From Clavelina lepadiformis (lineage: Eukaryota > Chordata > Ascidiacea > Aplousobranchia > Clavelinidae): 64,000 nucleotides of DNA. Made by a program: the position numbers and the translations under genes. Shown here piece by piece: positions 10,868 through 24,699 of this stretch (position 1 is its first letter; the number at the start of each line of letters is the position of its first letter). Location: contig NC_135245.1 of NCBI RefSeq assembly GCF_947623445.1, forward strand, positions 18,607,501 through 18,671,500. Direction: 5' to 3'. The notes beneath the pieces were generated by a model. That model searched no databases. It was not told the DNA's origin and saw nothing but the letters and a program-made list of their open reading frames with translations.

Positions 10868-12096
10868 TAGTTTTAACACTGAATGGTTGACAGCCTCGTT
10901 TTCCTGACTGTTATTTTATCTAAATCTTTTAGTTTTCCTCCAAAATTGAATGCCAGCTCACCTAATTCAATCATCGACTCGTAGAAGACTGCATGATGGA
11001 AGTGCTCGCTTCAACATCCAAATATTTTCAGTGCTTTTTTTTCAGCAAAAAAACTATTATATGAGTCAGTACGACAAACCGACAAGCCTGCCATGACAAA
11101 CTTCTAGATTTCAAACAAATTCTAGCGGAAAGTGACGCAGGCATGGTCGTGCGCCAAACGTATAAGTTGGCATATACGAAAACACGTTATTGGCGTAAGG
11201 TTCTTGCGAAATGTATTAAGTTGTTTCTCATGGCAAACTTGCATTTCAACTTCAGATGCTCATAAACGTACCTTTCAAAAGCCATCAGCGGTTATATTTA
11301 GCTACAAAGCAGCTAAAAACTTTGCTGCAGGCTATTTAGCCAATATACAATGGTCTTCGTCGTAAAAAACACGTTCACTTTACACTGTAGGAGCTGATTG
11401 GCTAAATTGACCTAAATGTTGCATTACAAATCTGCACCCAGTTTTAAAAAATACTTTATGAAAAATTTCACCCCTATCCTAAATTTCAAATATACTTAAA
11501 TGGTCATGAACATTTTCACAGTAAATGAAATCTGATTGGAATCGAACTCAGCCAAAGTAACAGTGCGTGACAAGACAATAAAAATAACTGAACATTCAGT
11601 AACATTTAAAATGGCAAACATGTTGAACGTCACTGCACTCAGCACAAACGTGCATTCAGCATTCGGTAAACTTTCGCCGTCAGATCAGACTGTTTCGAAA
11701 TCGTTGAAAGGATTTAAACGCAACAGATTCATGGATTTCGTGAATTGAGTTCATAAACGTATAAATCATTGTACAAGAAAACAAGAATGACGCAATTTCC
11801 GCTCCAGTCAACCACATTTTCAGACATTGGTTTAAAAGTTCTTTCACGACCTATATTTTTGAAAGATTGTTTCAAATACGATCTTACCGTTATTCCAAAA
11901 CAGCAATGCCAATAATTACTCAACTGCAATCAAAGGACGAAGTTTTTTTAATCTATAATCTTATAAGCGACGTTTTATTTTATTTGAGATACATTGCCCA
12001 GTTATACGATTATATGTTTTTGTTACTGGTATTAAAACTAACTCAAAAATGATTTTATAACCAAATATTCATTTTGAATTCTTGTTTAAATACATT
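10868..12096. other. 5' flank of GPCR 2 and intergenic
   Basis: The first ~170 bp is the diverged inverted counterpart of the GPCR 1 flank, with the putative donor at 10961/10962 read on the minus strand. The remainder shows no recognisable gene; the open frame at 11536-11748 has no ATG at its start and no family features. Confidence 0.45.
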
Positions 12097-12390
12097 AAAA
12101 TTCATGGCAAAGTTTTGAAGTTCTAGTACAACAACTTATACACATAACTGCGCAAGCTTTCGATCAATCTGAATAAAACTAATTGAGCAATTTGACACCT
12201 TTCCTCTCAACTAACGCATATGCGTTTCAAGGACGGTTGCCCCAGCATCAAGCCCAAATACAATCGAGCCGTAGCTCGTAGTCGAGTCATTACATGCGCC
12301 GGAGGAAGTCGTAAAAGTTACTCACGAAAGAAATGTTTGTCCCGTCGTGACAATATGGGGAAGATTAACCACATCACGTTGCAACGGTGC
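12097..12390 (+). repeat. Outer inverted repeat, right copy
   Basis: Reverse-complement partner of 1440-1732. The shared open frame starts at the ATG at 12220 and reads MRFKDGCPSIKPKYNR onward on the plus strand, matching the minus-strand frame of the other copy over about 45 residues with several replacements. Confidence 0.8.
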
Positions 12391-14481
12391 AGAGAACTCC
12401 CCGGGAATAGTCGTGACGTCATCACGCTTTTGTATTCTCCGAACTTTTCTTAGTACAGCAAAGTGTTTTTGAAGTTCCCCCTGATTAACTATATTTACAC
12501 TATACACAGTGACCTCAGAGGCTTTTGTTTAGTCGTGCTACATCATTGGCGGTTTCACTTTACAGTCTTACAAATTGATTTAAGATTATGCAAGATTGTG
12601 CAAGATTATCATACTGTAATAAAAAGTGTCTGGCCAAATATTTTCCTACTTTACACCGCTACTAGTCTCTCACTCTCACATCTCTCACTAAATTGACAGT
12701 AGTACCTATATAAAATGAATGTGGACCCTTTGGTAATAGACTGATGACTATCCAGTTGGTTTTCTGAAGTTTTTTGCTTCACTGGGTCGTTTGAAACTGG
12801 TGTCATGCGTTCGAAAGCAGTGATTAGTGAGGATCAACATTGAGAGATCGCAGAAACGTCTCAAGCACACACATGTTTGGTATTTAGATGTCAACATTGA
12901 TACTCGCAAGTGCCATAGTAGAGGTTTTTTTCTATCATTCTGCATCATTTATAGGATGATGATTGTGGCGACGTTCATGATGACCGTGAGCTTGACCGAA
13001 CACATGCCGCTGACGTTCAGCTTCAGCAATTTAGTCGAAGGTTCTTGTTGTTTTGCGCTAATATGGGCAGTGCTGCTGTCTCCTTGATGTTCGCTCCTAC
13101 CGAACATCCTTGGTATCAGATTTAATGGTGTATGAGGAGTATGAGTTGTGCATTTAACTTGGTATGAGGAGGTCTGAGAATCAGCTCACCAAGCTCCCTG
13201 ACTTGATCTGACTTGACTTGACTGACTGACTTTGTTTTGTGATAAGTAGATTTGTAACAAAAACTATCGAACTCGTATCGCAGTAGTCACAAGTGCGGTA
13301 AATTTTATTAGTGTCTTGGATTTAAGTGCAAGCTGATGTGAGATTTCTGCATTACAAGGATTTGGTTGTTTATTATAAAAATATAAATAGCACTCCGTAA
13401 AACTATGTGTATAAGCATTTGGTCATGTAGATGTAGATTACAAATAGTGATTCCCTTCAAACTATAGTCAATTTATTCGACTCCAGTCGTTACGGTCGCG
13501 GTGTCTAGTTGCTCTTTGATAAAGATCGAAAACAAAAATCGTGTTTCTCCAACAATTATTGTATTAATTTTTAATGTTTTTCCTAAATATTTCATGTGTT
13601 TGATCATTGAATTTTGCTCCGTCATTAGGTGTGCACAAGCGCAAGAATAAATCCTAAAATGCATTTAAGTTTTAGCCTTGATTGACCTATGCCGTGCTTT
13701 AGCTTCCCTTAAGGCTAACCATCACACCACTACAAAAATACAAAAACTCTCTACAAGAACTTATGTCAAGTCTCAGTCGGAACTAATAGAAATCACAATA
13801 TACGCCTAAACACTGGGATGCAAATGATTAATCTGACTTTCATACGAATAATATACAACTGTCTGGCCGACACGTAACCAACAGGGAAAATGAACCATAG
13901 AAATAACTGTTACCTTTACAACAATCGCAAACGATCTCGCACTTCGTAAGACGCTCAAAATCTAGGAAGCCACGAGAAACGAGGCAAATAGATTAGGCTG
14001 CCATAATTTCACCAGAAAAAATCGCGCGTTTGAAGACAGTTAGCCTAACTTAGTTAGCCTAACTTAGATGTCATGACATAGTAGCCTGAAATTACCTTCC
14101 AATCTAAATTTAACTCCAGTAAAACGTGAAATAGCTAAAATTAACTTCTTGCGTATCCATTCTCTTAACCTAAACATCCATCTTTAAAAACAGGCTGCTG
14201 ACAATCATACGGTGAAATAGTCACGCTCAATAATTTATTAGGTTAGCCAGACAGCATTAAAGCATAAACCCGTAAAATAATGAGAAAACTGACTTTGCCT
14301 GCGGCAAAATCCGCGTCATCGTATGCAGCGTTGCACAAACTAATAACAAAAAGGTTAATCAAAGCTTTCAGCAAGTAATATTGATACAATATAGGGATCT
14401 TACATTTTCTTGTATTTGTGTTTTTATTTTTAATTTCTGCTGGAATGTATTATATACTTTGTATTATATACTTTATATACT
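12391..14481. other. Intergenic, nothing recognised
   Basis: Includes a CTGACTTGACTTGACTGACTGA-like microsatellite at about 13200-13230 and a TATACTTTG-rich run at about 14447-14495. No gene recognised; the 86-codon open frame at 12827-13087 has no family features. Confidence 0.5.
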
Positions 14482-14788
14482 TTGTATTATATAAAAATAG
14501 CTCTTTCAGTAAAACGCAGGGTTCTAACTTCAGCACATTTGAAAAATCGAACGATAAAACTGGCGTGTTGTGTGATTATCTTGTTTTTATTTTGCTGGAT
14601 TCCAAAACAAATTTTGCTTCTTTACGTTGCTGTGGCACACTGGTCTAATCTTGCATTGTTTCGGATTTTTTTTTATTTACTTTTACCCGTACGATTTTTG
14701 CGCGTCTTGGCTTCATAACTGCATCAACCCAATGATTTACGCTTTTACAAACCTTGAGTTCCGTACCAGCGCAAATCAATTGGCTTGA
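14482..14788 (+). pseudogene. Broken GPCR copy (TM5 end to TM7)
   Basis: The first part reads YYIKIALSVKRRVL and then FLFCWIP, matching the third intracellular loop and TM6 of the intact receptors at 4611 and 9736. The second part, in another frame, reads FCASWLHNCINPMIYAF, matching TM7 with its NPxxY motif, and ends in a stop 14 residues further on. The frame change lies near the T-run at about 14660-14675, so a sequencing error in a homopolymer is possible. TM1-TM4 are not found upstream, where stops and a TATACTTTG-rich run appear. Most likely a truncated, degenerate third family member. Confidence 0.75.
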
Positions 14789-15189
14789 TGCACACAAAAT
14801 AGAATAAAAAGCAGCACAAAAACACAAATAAATCCAATGGTGTAGAAAACGTTAGGTTGTCTCCAGTTGAACATAAAATTATTTTATCAAAGATATAAAC
14901 TACGACTGGATGCCAATAAAAAGCGTTTCGTTTGTGCGATTTAGCGCTGTTGTCATTTTACTGGAGTAAAATAGAGAAGTAAAGCTTTTTATCTGTGTAA
15001 CATTTAATGTTGTTGTAGTTGCTGCTGTTTTTAATGAAAGCCATGGATTTAATCAAACGCAAGTTGTCACTTGACAAAACGAAAGTAAGAGATGTTGTAA
15101 GTTTGACAAAAAATCTCTGATTAAATCAAAGTGTCAGTGTTTTGTTTGTCATGAAATGGGTAAGAAACTCGTAACGATCTAGGTTAGGT
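14789..15189. other. Intergenic between two GPCR remnants
   Basis: Nothing recognised. Confidence 0.4.
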
Positions 15190-15300
15190 TAGCGAAAATG
15201 AAACCCTTGCCATCTCTCTGGCGTTATTTATGAGGAAGATGTTAGATGCTACGCCAGTGGGTTGAAGCGACCGTGGCTCCATGCCAGGCAAAAGGCGTTT
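15190..15300 (-). pseudogene. GPCR TM7 fragment
   Basis: On the minus strand this reads AFCLAWSHGRFNPLA and then a stop, matching residues 271-285 of the receptor at 4611 (AFCLAWSHSCFNPLA). The following DNA, with GAGAGATGGCAAGGGTTTC, still resembles the receptor C-terminal codons after a short insertion. Only the TM7 region is left. It is closer to the intact pair than the remnant at 14482 is, and has the opposite orientation to that remnant. Confidence 0.75.
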
Positions 15301-18996
<3,696 letters not shown>

Positions 18997-19627
18997 TGCG
19001 TCTTCCAACTGCCTTCCGATAAAACATTTTTGATTGTTGCTCTTTCTGTTCTTGTTTTAAAAAAAACTCGCAGAAAACATGACCATCCAGTTTTTGGTTG
19101 AAGTGGTTATACCATTGTGCGTAAACCTTATAGCTGAAAAGAGGAGCCAGTTTCAAAATAGGTGAAAGTCAAAAATCATCAAAAATGCTAAATATAATTA
19201 CTGCAAACTACATTTTACACACTGATGGAAGTACAGTACAACAGTATTGCCCAAGTCTCTTTATCTAACTACCTGTTGAGCCAAATAATTATGCGCAAAC
19301 TTGTCATCTTATTAATTATTGAATGAAAAGATTAAATTGTTTTTCGTTTACTCAATTCAACTTGATGTTGCAACCGTTTAACTGTCCTTACAGCTTTTCG
19401 CAAAATATAGAATCCAAATGTGCTTGCAAATTCAAAGCAGCACATCCTAACACAACTAAAAGGTTTTTTTGAAGCGTGCGATTCATTGCAATCAAAGTAT
19501 TGATCACTTATTCATCACTTCTGTACTAATTTACTGACAAGTTGTAAATACGGAAGAAAGAACAGTAATATACTCATGAAACCATAGAATTTATTTTTAA
19601 CCATTAGAAAATGTAACATAGTTATAA
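18997..19627. other. Convergent 3' region of KRR1 and NDUFA9
   Basis: Presumably the two 3' UTRs and poly(A) sites. No other feature seen. Confidence 0.5.
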
Positions 19628-22600
19628 TTAAGTTGTCAAGCGTGGTACCCCATGAACTGGTTCTTTCATTTCAGGACCAGTCTGAAAAAGGAAATTGAAC
19701 TCAATAAAAAAAATAAAACTGAAAATCACAAAGCTAATGAAGGTTTACTGTGAATTACCTTGGGTATTTCCTCGCCAGATCTACCGACAAAATCTTCATG
19801 GAGACTAGCAAAGTACTCAAACGCTTTGTCCTCGAAAACCATAGGTTCTACACCAAGTTCATGCAATCCCGGTGCTCCTGTTGTTCGATCAGTGAGATGG
19901 AGCTATTGGAAAGACAAAACATAGTAAGCGGATAGTTAATAGCATAAGCGACGGTACAAGGTCTAATATTTCTGACCTGCTTGTAATAGTCAAAGTTGAC
20001 CCAGTTATCTCGAAGTAATAAATCCAGAAACCGTGGAAGAAATGGTGTAGGCTTAAATAGTCTTCGGAAGTAGATTTCAAGAAATTTGTGGAATATCTAC
20101 GGATGTGAGCGGTTTTTTAAAAGTCTTCAATGTACATTTTATCACTAAAATTATCGGCAGAGTTGCCTTTCTGCATTTTCACGTTCAGATCAAGTGTAGT
20201 TAAGAATCACAACAGATCAGCATTTCAGAGCGATTTAAGAATATTTTTTTGCAACATTTAGCCATAGTAAAAGATAGGCTAAATTGACAACTTTCATTTA
20301 AACATTAGGTCTCACAAAAAAGAAAATTGGCATCAATGTGCATTCATATCCTTAATCGCCCTGAAATCTTCTGTATCAATAAATTTTTGTGATCATCATT
20401 ACATGGTAAATTGAAGCAGCAAGTTTGCAGAACCAGTTCAAACTTTATACACACAACAAACACCTAAGTCAAGATAAATTTATTATTCATATGTTTTGGT
20501 AGTTGTAGACACCACAATCGTTACCACTTTAATGGGCAGACAACTATACAGTGAGTGAGTAGAAGGTATATAAGCATGGCAGTTGAAGAAAATATAACAT
20601 CAAAAAACATCCAGTAGCTTTCTCTGCTGTCTATTTCTTTTTAACACTTAACACCATTTTATCTAGCGTTTGCCAGTTCTATGTACAATTAAAACTTTTT
20701 AACGGCTACCCCAATACAACAGCCACTGAAAAACAGTCCGAAATATTTTGTGCTGAGGTTCTACTGTAGTAAATTTTTTTTCTTCAACTGCTGTACTTAT
20801 AAACCATACGTGTCAAACTCCCGGCCCGCGGGCCACATCCGGCCCGCTTTACAATAAAACTTGGCCCGCAATGCTATTTTATACATTGAACTATTTCCGG
20901 CCCACGAGATCATTGTACAGTATAACTTACTTTTTTCAAGCAAGAAACAAGATTATAACAAATCGCACAATACAGCAGCACAGCAGTTGCCCCATCATAC
21001 GATAGAATAAATCGATTTATTCTAACGTTTGTAATCTGGGCTGCTTTTTTCTTTATTGTTTGTTATTTCTTTAATGATTTTGCAAGGAGATGAATGAAAC
21101 ATAATGATGTAACATGTATGTAAGAGAAGAATAATCAAAAATAGGCCAGTCAAAAATCTTCAGAAACATCAAAAATTTGGTCTTTTTCGCTGCCTGTACC
21201 AATTCATGTACTCGTGTCACGAAACGATCAATAAAGTTTTATCCTTACGGCCCGCGGCGTTAAATAACTTTTGAGTTTTGGCCCCTGGTGCGATTGAGTT
21301 TGACACCCCTGTTATAAACCATGCTATAAAGCTGTTTCTCCATTATATTGACAACAATGATTGCAGTAAAGACCAAAACGTCTGAATAATAAGTATCTTT
21401 TCTACTGTCTGGGCTATAGTGTTAACTCTGCGTTTGAGAGGAAAATCTTGACGAACCTGCTGATGCCATTTAGCCTTGCTTCGATCGAGCGGGCCAATGG
21501 TGTTGTATGGGTGGCATTCCTCCCTTGCAGCACTGAAGATGTACTCGCACATGTCATGTAGAGTAAATCGATCAGGTCTAGAAAAGAAAGATGCATACTC
21601 TTGATATGCTGCGGTCAGTTTTTGATGCAGTTATGCACCGCACATTCCTTTCCTGTGGTCTTTCTTCAAATACTTTGTTCAAGAGCATGAATGTAGGATA
21701 CTGCAGTAACAAACATACCCAACAAATTCAAAAGTGTGCCCCATGGCATCTGGATGTCTCGTCACACGCGCAATGCCTTCAGCTGCATCACTAACACTGA
21801 CTGGCTGCACGACGGTCGAATGCCCACCATCATACAACACTGGATATGCTCCAACGTATGAGAACCTTGAAAATCCTATTAAGATGAAAGGTTTAAAATG
21901 TTGGTAACACATTTACATTGACAGTTAGGAAATGCAGTTCAAGAAGTCGCTGGCGATGACGCAAAACACTTCACATCAAACTTACTCGGATCAACGAAAA
22001 AGTGAGTGTAGTGGTCATTAAAACCATGCATATTAGCTGACCGAACAATCGTGGAAGCAGGATAGATTTCACAAATGGCTCTTTCTGCTTCATACTGGCA
22101 AAACAAGGTTTGCACAAGTTGATACTGCATCAACAACTTGTTACTTGCGGTAACACAGCTAGAAACTTTGCCGAAATTCAAGCTGGGTAAAATTTCAACA
22201 TTGCGACTATACAAGTAATTTCAATTGATCAAAAGTTTGACAAAACCGAGAATAGATTTAGCATACATTCTGTTGAAGAATATTTGAAACATTTCTTCCT
22301 TCTTCCTGGTGACAATTCAAGTTGGTAAGATGGATGAATCTTGTCCCATCCCCCTTCTCAGCAACGAGCTGAGCTAAACGTTTCGGCCACTCCACATTTA
22401 CTTCGTCCATGTTGTAATGGCTGCAAAATATACAGTATATATATGTAATTGTTTGATAGCTGCAACAATACTGAATAAATTGATCATTTATTAAAACATA
22501 TGACATAAGTTTTTTCTTCGGAGTATATTGACATGACTTGGCTTCTTCAAATGTTAAAAAAAAAATTTAATTAACCACTTACTTAACAGGAATCCTGCTG

Positions 22601-23792
22601 CCAATCAAGTTAATAACACAGTTTGAATGCTCAATAAGATCACGAATGGTGTCATCATCTTGTTTAATTGAAAAGCCTTCCTGAAATAGAAGAACTCACA
22701 TGTTAGAAATTTACGCTCTATCAGACCACGCAAAAATTTTGTTTTGAAATTGCAAATCACCCGCAAGAGACATTGCCCAAGGTCACCCATCATCTTCAAC
22801 CTTTGACCCCTCTCACCAGTTCCTCGGAATGGGAGCATTACATTTGACCCCATAGCAGCTTTATGCACAAAATAATTGATTTAAAAAACAAACAACACCA
22901 AATAAAAACATTAAACTAACACCAGGCTAAATGCTTACCAAGATGGTTGACAACTACATGACCAACAAAACCAGTGCAACCAAAGACGGTTGCAACAACC
23001 CCACTAAATGATGAACGTCCGCCGTGACCTTTGGGAATGTATGATTCATGCAGGTGTCTCTCTTGTCTTTGGGAAACAGCTACAACAACCTGTGCAGTGC
23101 ATCGTTTCGAAAACTCTGAATGACACAATTTACCAATAATTTATGAAAAATATATTTTTAAGTTAGAAAAACAGCGTTTTTAAATTGCACAGCAATAGGA
23201 ATTTAGTGACCGGCAACTTAACAATATAAACTTTATAGGGCAAAACAACCAATTTTCTGGTCAGCGAACAAACGAACAATTGAAACTACTGGTATTTTGT
23301 AGGGATGTGCCGCGAGGAAGATTATTCGGAATATGCGAACCCGAATATCATGAAGGTCGACACGAACGAATCCCGAATCTATTCGTATTAGAACCAAACA
23401 ATAAAATTTCATCCAAAAGCTGTCAAGTCTTGCTTGTAAAATGATGTAATCGTTAAACAAATCGCTTTGTTTCGAAAAATAGTGTTTAAAAACGATTGAA
23501 AAAGCAAAATCGTCAGGAAAAACGACCTTCATTGTAAGTACTATATTGACTCTAGTTTAGCTTTGTCGGGAAACTAGTAATCATTTTTAACAAAAGTCAG
23601 TAAATTTATAAGTAATATTGTATTCGGGTTCGCCATTGTTGGTATTCCTGTTCGCCTGAATCTTCCATAAAGGCGATATTCGGCGAATCTATTCGGGTTC
23701 GGGTTCGGGTTCGTATCGGCCCATCCCTAGTATTTTGGCATATTTTTCTTACTTGATAGTCCAAACTGACGTTGCTTTAGCAAAGCTCTCAT
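19628..23792 (-). CDS. NDUFA9: NDUFA9, complex I 39-kDa accessory subunit
   Basis: Eleven coding exons on the minus strand, in order 23753-23792, 22939-23115, 22761-22858, 22583-22680, 22267-22420, 21986-22094, 21719-21875, 21457-21577, 19977-20096, 19759-19902, 19628-19681; 423 residues, all phases consistent. NDUFA9 is an atypical short-chain dehydrogenase-fold subunit of the matrix arm of mitochondrial complex I that holds a structural NADPH. The N-terminus is basic, fitting a mitochondrial presequence. The nucleotide-binding GxxGxxG is GCTGFVG (59-65) in the block [14 protein letters not shown]. Later blocks [24 protein letters not shown] and HTFEFVG follow family order. Two hAT-like elements lie in its introns (20805-21311 and 23300-23729). 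It is divergent with RPS16, about 0.9 kb away. Confidence 0.95.
20805..21311. mobile_element. hAT-like MITE (507 bp) in an NDUFA9 intron
   Basis: The ends are inverted: CATACGTGTCAAACTC on the left and CAGGGGTGTCAAACTC on the reverse-complemented right (13 of 16). A perfect 8-bp duplication TTATAAAC flanks it (20797-20804 and 21312-21319). The GC-rich GGCCCGCGG words near both ends and the CAGGGGTGTCAAACTC tip are typical of a widespread hAT-type family. No coding capacity. It lies between the exons ending at 21457 and starting at 20096. Confidence 0.9.
23300..23729. mobile_element. hAT-like MITE (430 bp) in NDUFA9 intron 1
   Basis: The ends are inverted: TAGGGATGTGCCG on the left and TAGGGATGGGCCG on the reverse-complemented right (12 of 13). 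A perfect 8-bp duplication GTATTTTG flanks it (23292-23299 and 23730-23737). The inside is rich in CGAATA/TTCGGG words, ending in a GGGTTC triplet repeat at about 23696-23713. No transposase frame. Confidence 0.9.
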
Positions 23793-24618
23793 AGCGTTTG
23801 CTTCACTTCTTTTGAAATACTTTAAATGCGTAAAATGTTCAAGTAACGCATCACAATACCAAAAACACTACCAACGCAATTTTCAGGAGCAAATCACAAC
23901 AAATCCAAATCCCCAGGCCTATTTCCCTTATATTCTGCCGGTTTCGTAGACTACCATACGCTACTGGAATAGGTTCATAGACTGTTTCTATTCCTTTCAG
24001 AATCTGAAAACTTGTCTTCAGAGTCTACTAAATTGTGGTTGCGTTAAGATTTTCTGTGAAAACGAGGATTTCAAAAGCAAATAATAATGGCACACAAAAA
24101 TATTATTTGATTTATTAAAAATTTGAGAAGTAATTTTGATAAAATTTACTTACGCCATTACTTTTCTCAAATTCTTTGCAATAACCTTTTTGAAATTGTT
24201 AGATTGAATGAGATTTCGATTGCAAAAACAAAACAAATTTTGCCCTATAATGCTTTAAAGTTTAATAAAAAGGTTAATTTTGTTTGCCTGATTGAAGTTT
24301 ATGCTTATATAGCGAAATCCCACAGCTCATTTTGTTTTATCACCGTAAACCTTAAAATGTAGTTCTCGAAAATAGAGGAAATTTGTCTACCATGTTTTCT
24401 TCGAATTAATCCACCAGATTACTGTATTTGTATAAAACTATGTGAATCCTTTTAAATTTAAACTTGATTTCATTGTCATGCAAACGTAAATTGGCTTTGT
24501 TATAATGCACTTAATGTGCGCATGTGTTCATCAAAATTCAAAAACATTCAGAAATGTATGCAATTGTGCATGAATCGTTGTGTTGATTTTAATACCGAAA
24601 ATGTGTGGCTGATATCCG
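23793..24618. other. Divergent promoter region of NDUFA9 and RPS16
   Basis: No gene. Must hold both promoters. No clear TATA box at either side. Confidence 0.5.
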
Positions 24619-24636
24619 GCCTTTTTCTTCCTTCTC
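24619..24636 (+). promoter_or_regulatory. RPS16: Possible 5'-TOP pyrimidine tract of RPS16
   Basis: CCTTTTTCTTCCTTCTC-like tract about 65-80 nt before the RPS16 ATG. Ribosomal protein mRNAs of animals commonly start with such a terminal oligopyrimidine tract, which couples translation to TOR signalling. The transcription start is not known here. Confidence 0.35.
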
Positions 24637-24699
24637 GTGGTAAAGAGGTTGTTTGCTATCGTTAATGAATTTGAAATAAATTCATAAACGTTTTCCACA

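Noticed and set aside
14663-14672. Treating the frame change in the 14.5-kb GPCR copy as proof of a pseudogene
   Set aside because: The change lies at a T homopolymer and could be a sequencing error; the call rests instead on the missing TM1-TM4 region.
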